Assembly (NCBI GenBank): GCA_026706165.1
Contig: JAPOZF010000507.1
Span: forward strand, 1 to 5,754
DNA length: 5,754 nt
Direction of reading: 5' to 3'
Source: Gemmatimonadota bacterium
GTDB lineage: Bacteria; Latescibacterota; UBA2968; UBA8231
A model generated the notes under the pieces. The model had not been told where the DNA came from. It searched no databases and worked only from the letters and a program-made list of their open reading frames with translations. The first letter of the stretch is position 1; every line of letters starts with the position of its first letter. A program made the translations under genes and the position numbers. This document shows positions 1-5,237 of the stretch, one piece after another.

Positions 1-1097
1 GCGACGGCGGCGATCACCTCCCGGCTGTAGCACTCGGCGCCCGCGGCGTTCTCCCCGACGCTCGCCCCCGACACGGTCGGGCAGTCGGCGTGGAGCTGAC
101 CGGACAGCTCCCGCAGCACCGCCGGGAGCCCCCCGGCGTAGTAGAAATCCTCCATCAGGTGATCCCCCGACGGCATCAGGTTGACCAGCAGCGGCATGCG
201 GCTGCCGAGCCTGTCGAAGTCGTCGAGCTCCAGCGGCAGTCCCAGGCGCCCGGCGATCGCCAGCAGGTGGACGACGAAATTCGTCGATCCACCGATGGCG
301 GCGTTCACCCTGATGGCGTTCTCCAGCGACTTCCGCGACACGATGTCCGACAGCCGCACCCCTTCCCGCACCAGGTCGACGACGCGGTTGCCGGCGCGGT
401 GGGCGAGGTTCTTGCGGCGCGCGTCGGAGGCGGGAATCGCCGCCCCGGCCGGCAGGGTCAGTCCCAGGGTCTCGACCATGCAGGCCATGGTCGAGGCGGT
501 TCCCATGGTCATGCAGTGGCCGTCGCTGCGGGTCATGCAGGCCTCGGCCTCGCGGAACTCCTCCTCGCTGAGGGTGCCGGCGCGGAACTCGGTGTGGAAG
601 CGGTGGACGTCGGTGCCGGAGCCGATGTCGCGGCCCCGGTACTTGCCTGTAAGCATCGGTCCGCCGGTGACCACCATGGTCGGCAGATCGACGCTGCAGG
701 CCCCCATCAGCGCTCCCGGGGTGGTCTTGTCGCACCCGGTGAGCAGCAGGACGCCGTCGATGGGGTTGGCGCGGATCGACTCCTCGACGTCCATGCTCAG
801 CAGGTTGCGGTAGAGCATCGTCGTCGGCCGCATCAGGGTCTCCCCCAGCGACATCACCGGGAACTCCAGGGGGAAGCCGCCCGCCTCGTAGACGCCGCGC
901 TTCGCCGACTCGGCGAGGATGCGCAGGTGGGCGTTGCAGGGGTTGAGGTCCGACCAGGTGTTGCAGATGCCGATGACGGGTTTGCCGTCGAACATCTGCT
1001 GCGGGTGGCCGCGGCCCTTGAGCCAGCTGCGGCTGACGAAACCGTGATGGGTGACCGGGGCGAACCAGTCGGCGCTTCTCAGTCGGGCATGTTCCAT
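1..1097 (-). CDS. IlvD/Edd-family sugar-acid dehydratase (L-arabinonate dehydratase type), 3' end cut by window
   Basis: The first 365 residues are visible, of a family usually about 570-600 long; the C-terminus lies beyond base 1. The family removes water from aldonic or aldaric acids (or dihydroxy acids) to give 2-keto-3-deoxy acids, using an Fe-S cluster and Mg in the cytoplasm. Visible here are the N-terminal LRSADWF (6-12), typical of the sugar-acid branch rather than of IlvD, and the three presumed cluster cysteines: C54 in SDLNPCN, C122 in TGCDKTTP and C195 in SDGHCMTMGT. D123 and K124 (the lysine carboxylated in homologues) and E86 are presumed Mg ligands. GGSTN (269-273) and CPTVSG (339-344) are also family motifs. 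ATG at 1097 places LRSxxWF at the usual distance from the N-terminus. The nearest AGGA is 16 nt upstream, which is long. An in-frame ATG at 1169 has no visible ribosome site. Divergent from the thuA gene. The substrate cannot be read from sequence; L-arabinonate, galactonate, fuconate or an aldarate are all possible. Confidence 0.93.
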   Translation of the reverse strand, partial: MEHARLRSADWFAPVTHHGFVSRSWLKGRGHPQQMFDGKPVIGICNTWSDLNPCNAHLRILAESAKRGVYEAGGFPLEFPVMSLGETLMRPTTMLYRNLLSMDVEESIRANPIDGVLLLTGCDKTTPGALMGACSVDLPTMVVTGGPMLTGKYRGRDIGSGTDVHRFHTEFRAGTLSEEEFREAEACMTRSDGHCMTMGTASTMACMVETLGLTLPAGAAIPASDARRKNLAHRAGNRVVDLVREGVRLSDIVSRKSLENAIRVNAAIGGSTNFVVHLLAIAGRLGLPLELDDFDRLGSRMPLLVNLMPSGDHLMEDFYYAGGLPAVLRELSGQLHADCPTVSGASVGENAAGAECYSREVIAAV

Positions 1098-1136
1098 ATG
1101 AAAGCGGCAGTTTTCCTGCAGGAGGAGGCGTTCGGC

Positions 1137-1165
1137 ATTTCCTTCCGAGCAGGCGGAAAGGAAAT
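1137..1165. repeat. 29-nt inverted repeat upstream of the dehydratase gene
   Basis: ATTTCCTT-CCG, six bases (agcagg), CGG-A-AAGGAAAT. The arms pair over 11 bp with a single unpaired A at 1157. It lies 40-68 nt upstream of the dehydratase start, so it may be an operator or a leader hairpin for that gene. If translation began at the alternative ATG at 1169 it would be coding, which I think less likely. Confidence 0.55.
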
Positions 1166-1188
1166 CCATCCGCCGGGGGCCGGCAATC

Positions 1189-1221
1189 TTGACTTCCCCC
1201 GTACCCCTGCCTTAGTGATAT
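1189..1221 (+). promoter_or_regulatory. Possible weak sigma70 promoter for the thuA-dehydrogenase unit
   Basis: TTGACT at 1189-1194 matches the -35 consensus in five of six bases. No good -10 follows: the nearest are TAGTGA (1213-1218, 18-bp spacer) and TGATAT (1216-1221, long spacer). A strong -35 with a poor -10 is weak evidence, though an assisted promoter is possible. It points to thuA, and the palindrome at 1255-1274 would sit just downstream of the start of transcription. Confidence 0.3.
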
Positions 1222-1254
1222 GGCGATTCGTTGCGGAGAGGTGGCGGCCGGAAG

Positions 1255-1274
1255 GGAAACCGGTCGCGGTTTCC
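1255..1274. promoter_or_regulatory. Perfect 8-4-8 inverted repeat, candidate operator or leader hairpin before thuA
   Basis: GGAAACCG-GTCG-CGGTTTCC. Both arms match over all eight bases. It ends 20 nt before the thuA start codon, next to its ribosome binding site. The GGAAACC/GGTTTCC arms resemble operators of LacI-family sugar regulators, although those usually have a contiguous CG centre. In RNA it would make an 8-bp stem with a four-base loop. No regulator gene is in the window. Confidence 0.55.
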
Positions 1275-1294
1275 GCGGACCCGGGAAAGGGAGA

Positions 1295-1942
1295 ATGAGA
1301 AAGGCACTTATCGTTTCCGGAGGTTGGGAGGGCCACCAGCCCCGGCAGTGTACGGAGATCTGGGCGCCGATCCTCGAGGAGGAGGGGTTCGAGGTCACCG
1401 TTTCGGAGTCGCTGTCCGTCTACCTCGACGCGGAGTTCATGCGGGAGTTGAGCCTGATCGTTCCGATCTGGACGATGGGCCGGATCGAGTCCGACGAGGA
1501 GAAGGGCCTCCTCGACGCCATCCACGGCGGCGCCGGGGTCGCCGGCTGGCACGGCGGCATGGCCGACGCCTTCCGCAACAACTGCACCTACCAGTTCATG
1601 GTCGGCGGCCAGTTCATCGCCCATCCCGACGGCATCATCGACTACCGGGTCGACATATGCCGCCCCCAGGACCCGGTCGTCAGCGGCCTGGGCAGCTTCT
1701 CGATGCACTCGGAGCAGTACTACATGCACGTCGACCCGGGGAACGAGGTGCTGGCGACCACGACCGTCGGACCGCGGCAGAGCGCGCCGTGGGTGGAAGG
1801 CACGGTCATGCCGGTGGTCTGGAAGCGCCGCTGGGGAGAGGGCAGGGTGTTCTATTCGTCGCTGGGACACGTTGCCGCCGACTTCGACGTGCCCGAGGCC
1901 AGGGAGATTCAGCGCCGGGGCAGCCTGTGGGCGGCGCGCTGA
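1295..1942 (+). CDS. ThuA-domain protein (trehalose-utilisation ThuA-like)
   Basis: A complete 215-residue single-domain protein of the ThuA-like family, which has a class I glutamine amidotransferase-like fold without the amidotransferase cysteine. Visible family motifs are SGGWEGHQP (8-16) after the first strand, [10 protein letters not shown] (84-93), GGQFIAHP (104-111), HSEQYYMH (138-145), [14 protein letters not shown] (174-187) followed by SSLGH (188-192), and RRGSLWA (208-214) at the end. The protein is cytosolic with no signal peptide. The biochemical role of the family is poorly settled; ThuA was named for disaccharide use in rhizobia, where it works with the dehydrogenase ThuB. ATG at 1295 is preferred to the upstream ATG at 1220 because GGAAAGG/GGGAG lies just before it and the family begins at this first beta strand; the 25 upstream residues are Arg/Gly-rich and unlike the family. 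It probably heads a unit with the dehydrogenase gene 168 nt downstream. The neighbours suggest a role in uronate or sugar-acid use rather than trehalose. Confidence 0.88.
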   Translation: MRKALIVSGGWEGHQPRQCTEIWAPILEEEGFEVTVSESLSVYLDAEFMRELSLIVPIWTMGRIESDEEKGLLDAIHGGAGVAGWHGGMADAFRNNCTYQFMVGGQFIAHPDGIIDYRVDICRPQDPVVSGLGSFSMHSEQYYMHVDPGNEVLATTTVGPRQSAPWVEGTVMPVVWKRRWGEGRVFYSSLGHVAADFDVPEAREIQRRGSLWAAR

Positions 1943-1993
1943 CTCCGGCCCTCACGAGGTTCACCGAAGTCCACGCACTCCGAGGGCAACGCG

Positions 1994-2012
1994 GGTGGAG
2001 GACACCTCCGCC
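1994..2012 (+). repeat. Short stem-loop in the thuA-dehydrogenase gap
   Basis: GGAGG (1997-2001), ACA, CCTCC (2005-2009). It extends by one T-G wobble and two G-C pairs to 8 bp. There is no U tract, so it is not an intrinsic terminator. The left arm is a Shine-Dalgarno-like sequence that would be hidden in the stem. Confidence 0.35.
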
Positions 2013-2052
2013 GGTATGGCGGTGCGCCTGTATCGGCCGGTATGGCACCGCC
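2011..2052 (+). repeat. Direct repeat CCGGTATGGC and a nested 8-bp hairpin between thuA and the dehydrogenase gene
   Basis: CCGGTATGGC occurs at 2011-2020 and again at 2037-2046, 26 nt start to start. Overlapping these, GGCGGTGC (2018-2025) pairs perfectly with GCACCGCC (2045-2052) across a 19-nt loop that can itself fold (GCC/GGC). The 168-nt gap has no gene I can support. The structure may stabilise or process the joint mRNA, or be a regulator site with two direct half-sites. Confidence 0.4.
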
Positions 2053-2110
2053 CGCCGCCCGCCGGCGAGGCTGTTTCGAATGGCGCAGGAGATCCGGGAG
2101 ATGAGAGGAC

Positions 2111-2851
2111 ATGCAGGGTAACGGGCGGAAAAAAAGGGTTCTGATCACGGGGGCGGCCGGCCGCATCGGCCAGGTTCTGGGGAACGGCCTGCGGGACCGT
2201 TACCGCCTGCGCCTGATGTATCACCGCACGGTGCTCCCGGCGGCCCCCGGGGATGAGGTCTGCCGGGGGAAGATCACCGACCTCGGCTTCGTCGAATCAG
2301 CGGTGGCAGGCATGGACGCCATCGTCCACCTCGCCGGAAACCCCAACGTGCCGGCGACCTGGGAGGAGGTGCTCGAGGCCAACATCGAGGGGACCTACTG
2401 CCTCTACGAGGCGGCCCGCCGCCAGGGGGTGAAGCGGGTGGTGTTCGCCAGCACCAACCACGTCACCGGATTCTACGAACAGGAGGGTTTGTACACGAAG
2501 CCGGAGATGCCGGCGCGCCCCGACAGCTACTACGGGGTCAGCAAGGCGTTCGGCGAAGACCTGGGGCAGTACTACGTCGACGAGTTCGGCCTCGAGGTGA
2601 TCAGCCTGCGCATCGGCTCGTTCCAGCCGGACAAATCGGTTGTCGAGCGCGAGGGGGACCGCATTCTGTCGACCTGGTTGAGCCACCGCGACTGCGTGCA
2701 ACTGGTGTGGAGGAGCATCGAGGCCGATGTCCGCTCCGGAATCTACTACGGCATATCCGGCAACACCCGGGCCTACTGGGACATCTCCAACGCCCGCTCG
2801 GAGCTCGGGTACGAGCCGGAGGACGACGCCGAGCGGCTGGCCGGAGGTTGA
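2111..2851 (+). CDS. Uronate dehydrogenase-like SDR (NAD(P)-dependent epimerase/dehydratase family)
   Basis: This 246-residue extended short-chain dehydrogenase is close in pattern to bacterial uronate dehydrogenases (Agrobacterium Udh is about 265 residues). Those oxidise glucuronate or galacturonate at C1 to an aldaro-lactone. The Rossmann motif TGAAGRIG covers residues 13-20 and the catalytic set is S114 (FASTNH), Y141 and K145 (YYGVSK). [10 protein letters not shown] (72-81), LRIGS (166-170) and [12 protein letters not shown] (183-194) match the Udh substrate-site regions; R184 lines up with the Arg that binds the substrate carboxylate in Udh. It ends soon after [10 protein letters not shown], so it is slightly short at the C-terminus. 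At the end of the second strand, where Udh has an Asp for NAD, this protein has MYHR (36-39). ATG at 2111 has GGGAG 10 nt upstream and AGGA adjacent. It probably shares transcripts with thuA. Oxidation of a uronate is likely but the exact sugar is unknown. Confidence 0.88.
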   Translation: MQGNGRKKRVLITGAAGRIGQVLGNGLRDRYRLRLMYHRTVLPAAPGDEVCRGKITDLGFVESAVAGMDAIVHLAGNPNVPATWEEVLEANIEGTYCLYEAARRQGVKRVVFASTNHVTGFYEQEGLYTKPEMPARPDSYYGVSKAFGEDLGQYYVDEFGLEVISLRIGSFQPDKSVVEREGDRILSTWLSHRDCVQLVWRSIEADVRSGIYYGISGNTRAYWDISNARSELGYEPEDDAERLAGG

Positions 2852-2900
2852 ACTTTCCGCCCGGTTCCACGACCCTCGCCGCCTGCCCTCGCTCAGCCCC

Positions 2901-2919
2901 GGGAAACGCTCATTTTCCC
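2901..2919. repeat. Small inverted repeat in the convergent gap after the dehydrogenase gene
   Basis: GGGAAA, seven bases, TTTCCC. It spans the stop codon of the small leftward gene and lies 49 nt after the dehydrogenase stop. No T tract follows in either direction, so any role as a two-way terminator is doubtful. Confidence 0.25.
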
Positions 2920-3068
2920 TCGTCCTTCGGACGGCGCCGCCAGCGGCCGGCGTCGAAAATGAAGATCAGGGTGCGAACCACGTCCCGGAGGATGAAGCAG
3001 GCGACGAGCAGGGTGACGATCGATATCAATCGCCGGTCGAGAAGTATGTCCAGGATCTCCTGGATCAC
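2910..3068 (-). CDS. Hypothetical small membrane protein (52 aa, GTG start)
   Basis: I do not recognise this protein. It starts VIQEILDILLDRR, has a hydrophobic stretch LISIVTLLVACFIL (14-27), then RDVVRT, a second hydrophobic run LIFIF (34-38) and a strongly basic tail RWRRRPK (42-48). This suggests one membrane segment with the basic end in the cytoplasm. GTG at 3068 has GAGG six bases upstream (3075-3078). About 80% of codons end in G or C, as in the neighbouring genes. A promoter-like TTGCCA-18-TATATC lies about 50-75 nt upstream. The reading frame stays open far upstream, but that part is antisense to the rraA gene and is not protein-like. The gene is convergent with the dehydrogenase gene and divergent from rraA. 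It could still be a chance frame. Confidence 0.52.
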   Translation of the reverse strand: MIQEILDILLDRRLISIVTLLVACFILRDVVRTLIFIFDAGRWRRRPKDEGK

Positions 3069-3115
3069 GTCGAACCTCGGTGGGGGAGGCGGTCGGCAGT
3101 TACTGCAGGCATCCT

Positions 3116-3145
3116 GATATACGCAGCGGAACCACGGGCTGGCAA
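3116..3145 (-). promoter_or_regulatory. Predicted sigma70 promoter for the small membrane protein gene
   Basis: Read leftwards: TTGCCA (3145-3140, five of six to consensus), 18 bp, TATATC (3121-3116, four of six). Transcription would start near 3109, giving a leader of about 40 nt before the GTG at 3068. Confidence 0.45.
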
Positions 3146-3172
3146 GCAGGCCCCCGGCCCCAGGGGACAGCT

Positions 3173-3202
3173 TTGACACCTCCGCGCGCCGCGGGATATC
3201 TT
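3173..3202 (+). promoter_or_regulatory. Predicted sigma70 promoter of the RraA-like gene
   Basis: A perfect -35 TTGACA (3173-3178), an 18-bp spacer and TATCTT (3197-3202, four of six). It is the best promoter pair I found in the window. Transcription would start near 3209, about 25 nt before the ATG at 3234. Confidence 0.65.
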
Positions 3203-3220
3203 GCCGGCCCCACTTCCACC

Positions 3221-3224
3221 GGAG
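3221..3224 (+). promoter_or_regulatory. Ribosome binding site deciding the RraA-like start
   Basis: GGAG with nine bases to the ATG at 3234. It favours that start over the in-frame TTG at 3201, which overlaps the predicted -10 and so would not be on the transcript. Confidence 0.7.
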
Positions 3225-3233
3225 AAAAACCGA

Positions 3234-3962
3234 ATGTCGAAACCAGGACTGAGCAGCGAGGACCTCGCGCTGCTGCGCAAGTACGATACCCCGACCATCT
3301 GCAACGTCATCGAGCTGTTCCAGGTCAGGCCCCGCGACGCCGGCTACACCGACTCCCGTATCCAGGCCTGCTATCCCGAGATGCCCCCCATGGTCGGGTA
3401 CGCCAGCACCGTTACCATGCGCGCCTCGGCCCCGGCGCAGGGGGACGTCTACTCCACCATGGACAGGCAGGTGGCCTCGTTCTCCGAGGTACCCGGCCCC
3501 CCCGTAGTCGTTTTCCAGGACCTCGACAGCCCCTCGGTGGCGGCGACCTTCGGCGAGGTGATGTGCTCGGTCTACCAGACCTTCGGCGCCGTCGGCCTGG
3601 TCACCAGCGGCACCGGCCGCGACCTCGACCAGGTGCGCGCCCTCGGCTTTCCGGCGTTCACCAACGGCGCCATCGCCTCCCACGGGTACAACCACATGGT
3701 AGATCTCGGACGCACCGTACACGTCGGCGGGATCGCCATCTTCCCGGGGGATCTCCTGCACGGGGACTGCAACGGGGTAGCCGTCATACCCGGCGATATC
3801 GCCAGCGACGTCGCCCATATCTGCGAAGAGTTCGTCGCCGCCGAGCAGGTCATCCTCGATTACCTGAAGACGGACAATCCGACCCCGGCAGGCCTGGGGG
3901 AAGCGCGAGCTGAGTCCACCCGGCTGATAGCCGCCCTCGGGGAGCGCGTGCGCGGAAAGTAA
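3234..3962 (+). CDS. RraA-family protein (HMG/CHA aldolase-like fold)
   Basis: A 242-residue cytosolic protein of the RraA / class II 4-hydroxy-4-methyl-2-oxoglutarate aldolase family. Members outside the true RNase E inhibitors are mostly metal-dependent aldolases or decarboxylases of keto acids. Visible features are YDTPTICNVIE (17-27) in the first helix, MVGYASTVTMR (53-63), DLDSPSVAATFGEVM (96-110) with the G-E pair, TSGTGRDLDQV (124-134) holding R129 and D130 (the expected substrate arginine and metal aspartate), GFPAFTNG (138-145) and the C-terminal family stretch VGGIAIFPGDLLHGD (164-178) followed by CNGVAVIP (179-186). The last motif has N180 where many family members have Asp. The length is somewhat above RraA (about 160) and fits the longer sugar-acid aldolase-like group. 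It has its own promoter, 382 nt after the dehydrogenase gene, with the small leftward gene in between. I infer cleavage of a keto acid from the pathway; RNA-degradosome control is unlikely in this setting. Confidence 0.87.
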   Translation: MSKPGLSSEDLALLRKYDTPTICNVIELFQVRPRDAGYTDSRIQACYPEMPPMVGYASTVTMRASAPAQGDVYSTMDRQVASFSEVPGPPVVVFQDLDSPSVAATFGEVMCSVYQTFGAVGLVTSGTGRDLDQVRALGFPAFTNGAIASHGYNHMVDLGRTVHVGGIAIFPGDLLHGDCNGVAVIPGDIASDVAHICEEFVAAEQVILDYLKTDNPTPAGLGEARAESTRLIAALGERVRGK

Positions 3963-3975
3963 CCCCCTTTTCTCC

Positions 3976-3987
3976 CTGCCCGGGCAG
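3976..3987. repeat. 12-nt palindrome in the convergent rraA/sirB1 gap
   Basis: CTGCCCGGGCAG lies 14 nt after the rraA stop. A further GGGCAG at 4005-4010 can pair with the left arm instead. A CCCCCTTTT run lies before it, at 3963-3971, not after, so it does not have the form of an intrinsic terminator in either direction. With only 48 nt between convergent stops, a two-way ending of transcription here is plausible. Confidence 0.3.
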
Positions 3988-4010
3988 CGAGGCTGTGACC
4001 TTCAGGGCAG

Positions 4011-4868
4011 TCAGTTCAGCACCGCAAGGCGCGACTGCAGCAGGGCGATGTCGTTGGCGATCGTTCCGGCGTCTTCCGCTCCTGGTGACCGTCGCAGGTA
4101 CTCGTCCAGACAGGAGAGGGCGCGGTGAAAGGCTCCGAGCCGGCAGTGGAGATACCCGAGGTCGCGAAGGTCGGATGCCGTCTCCGGCTGCAGCCAGGTG
4201 ATCCTCTCGCCGGCGCTGACGGCGCGCTCGAAATCCCCCAGGCCGGCGTGAATCTGCCTGAGGTTGCGCAGCATGCGGGCGAATATCTGCGCCGGGGCCG
4301 CTGCGGACAGGAGGCTGTCGTCGAGCACGGCGCCCTTCCCCATCAATCGCTCGAGCATCCTTTCGAGAGCGGCCCGGTCGATGACGCGGCCGCCGCTGAA
4401 GGGGTCGACGAATACCAGGTCCGGGACAGCGGCGCACCTTACGAGGAAGTGTCCGGGAAAGTTGATCCCGGCCAGGGGAAGGCCCAACTCGCGGCCCACC
4501 GCGATGTAGAGGATGGACAGGGTGATCGGGATTCCCAGGCGGCGGTCGAGAACGTCGTTGAGGTAGCTGTTGCGCGGGTCGTCGTAGCGGTCGGCGTTGC
4601 CGCGGAATCCCTGCTCGACGGCGAGGAAACGGCTCAGCTCGGCAACGGCTTCACGCGGTCCGAGGCCTTTCACGCGAGGCTCGACCTCCGCGGCGAGGCC
4701 GCGGATGCGCCGCAGGCAGGAGCCGATGTCGAGGTCGGGGTAGGCGTCGCGGGCGATCAGCAGGGCTCCGCGAGCGAGATCGATGCCGCCGTCAGCCTGC
4801 CGGACCAGGTGGTACAGCGGGTCTGCGGCGGGTGGCCGGTAGAAGTTGCCGGGGCTGCCGGATTCCAC
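4011..4868 (-). CDS. SirB1-type transglutaminase-like/TPR protein
   Basis: This 285-residue soluble protein resembles the SirB1 (YchA) family. An N-terminal helical part includes GGIDLARGALLIARDAYPDL (27-46). The transglutaminase-like core follows: NSYLNDVLDRRLGIPITLSI (100-119), the hallmark NFPGHFLVR (136-144) and VDPFSGG (154-160). The C-terminal third (about 197-262) has tetratricopeptide-like helices, with AxxxxxxLxxxxAxxxxE-type spacing. The SirB1 group keeps the fold, but the usual catalytic Cys position appears not to be conserved; here the corresponding segment PITLSILY has no Cys. Activity is therefore uncertain and the cellular function of the family is not settled. The start is taken as GTG 4868, since no ATG lies upstream in frame before family similarity begins. 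GGAG is 14 nt upstream, which is far. The gene converges with rraA and diverges from the ABC gene, and seems unrelated to the sugar-acid locus. Confidence 0.86.
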   Translation of the reverse strand: MESGSPGNFYRPPAADPLYHLVRQADGGIDLARGALLIARDAYPDLDIGSCLRRIRGLAAEVEPRVKGLGPREAVAELSRFLAVEQGFRGNADRYDDPRNSYLNDVLDRRLGIPITLSILYIAVGRELGLPLAGINFPGHFLVRCAAVPDLVFVDPFSGGRVIDRAALERMLERLMGKGAVLDDSLLSAAAPAQIFARMLRNLRQIHAGLGDFERAVSAGERITWLQPETASDLRDLGYLHCRLGAFHRALSCLDEYLRRSPGAEDAGTIANDIALLQSRLAVLN

Positions 4869-4928
4869 GGGGTTTGCAATTTCTCCAGGGACCGTCGATG
4901 GATCGCTGCGAATCGGCGGCGTGACAGG

Positions 4929-4942
4929 GCGGGATCTCCCGC
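4929..4942. promoter_or_regulatory. 6-2-6 palindrome next to a -35 region, candidate operator
   Basis: GCGGGA-TC-TCCCGC. The two-base centre makes it unsuitable as an RNA hairpin loop but fit for a dimeric regulator. Its last base overlaps the presumed -35 hexamer at 4942-4947. Confidence 0.35.
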
Positions 4943-4971
4943 TGCCGTTTCCGGAGCCGCCATTTTATAAT
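4942..4971 (+). promoter_or_regulatory. Predicted promoter with perfect -10 upstream of the ABC gene
   Basis: TATAAT at 4966-4971 lies in the only strongly AT-rich patch of this region. With an 18-bp spacer the -35 would be CTGCCG, three of six. The same patch read leftwards gives TATTAT (4972-4967), five of six, so it may also serve the SirB1-type gene, whose leader would be about 90 nt. Confidence 0.45.
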
Positions 4972-5053
4972 ATGGCTGGTCCTTTCCTCGAAAGCAGGGA
5001 GCCCTTCGCCGATGCTCAGTCCCGGAGGCTTCGTCCAGGGTGGGGATACATCA

Positions 5054-5083
5054 CCGGCCGGTCGCGCCTCACCCTCCGGCCGG
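5054..5083. repeat. Paired CCGGCCGG octamers (8-bp stem, 14-nt loop)
   Basis: CCGGCCGG occurs at 5054-5061 and 5076-5083. Each copy is self-complementary, so they form both a direct and an inverted repeat. They lie in the presumed ABC leader and could fold as a very stable stem. No U tract follows. Confidence 0.35.
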
Positions 5084-5237
5084 GTCCGATGCCGCAAGTC
5101 AGTCCGGGAGCGGGCTCGCTGAATTATGGGAATCCGGTTTCAGGACCGCCAGACCCGGTGCTGGAAAAAAGGGATGCCCCCATTTCGAGGACCTTGAAGG
5201 CTGCCCCCCGGCAAGGTAAGCAGGGGATTTCCGCGAC

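Larger units (their letters stand above)
4869..5237. other. 369-bp divergent intergenic region between the SirB1-type and ABC ATPase genes
   Basis: I see no convincing gene here. It contains a perfect TATAAT, a 14-nt palindrome beside it, and a CCGGCCGG pair, each listed separately. A rightward open frame from 4972 ends at 5241, its TGA overlapping the ABC start codon, but its product is Pro/Gly/Arg/Ser-rich with no motif. The ABC leader would be about 260 nt if transcription starts at the TATAAT. Confidence 0.6.

Noticed and set aside
90..1298. Rightward open frame of about 400 codons, and a second one at 181-813, opposite the dehydratase gene
   Set aside because: They are antisense to a clear IlvD/Edd enzyme with all its motifs. 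Their products are Arg/Gly/Val/Ala- or Ser/Arg-rich with no domain, as expected from high GC.
1079..1870. Leftward open frame of about 263 codons across the divergent region and thuA
   Set aside because: It is antisense to the ThuA gene and composition-driven, and would overlap the dehydratase start.
2129..2138. A7GGG run near the start of the dehydrogenase gene as a programmed frameshift site
   Set aside because: The run is not in the phase needed for a -1 slip with respect to the reading frame. The frame before it is only six codons and the frame after it is the intact enzyme.
2921..2933. CGTCC-TTC-GGACG hairpin as a terminator after the dehydrogenase gene
   Set aside because: It is only a 5-bp stem, with GC-rich sequence following and no T tract. 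It also lies inside the probable small leftward gene.
2707..3176. Two rightward frames after the dehydrogenase gene (2707-3117 and 2727-3176)
   Set aside because: They begin inside the dehydrogenase gene in other frames and give basic or Pro-rich products without motifs. The leftward hydrophobic frame is the better reading of this DNA.
3071..3818. Upstream part of the long leftward frame that ends at 2910
   Set aside because: It is antisense to the RraA-like gene and low in complexity (Gly/Val/Ala/Asp). Only the last 52 codons, behind a GTG with a ribosome site, look like a gene.
4125..4970. Rightward frame of about 281 codons opposite the SirB1-type gene
   Set aside because: It is antisense to a protein with the hallmark NFPGHFLVR motif, and its product has no recognisable domain.
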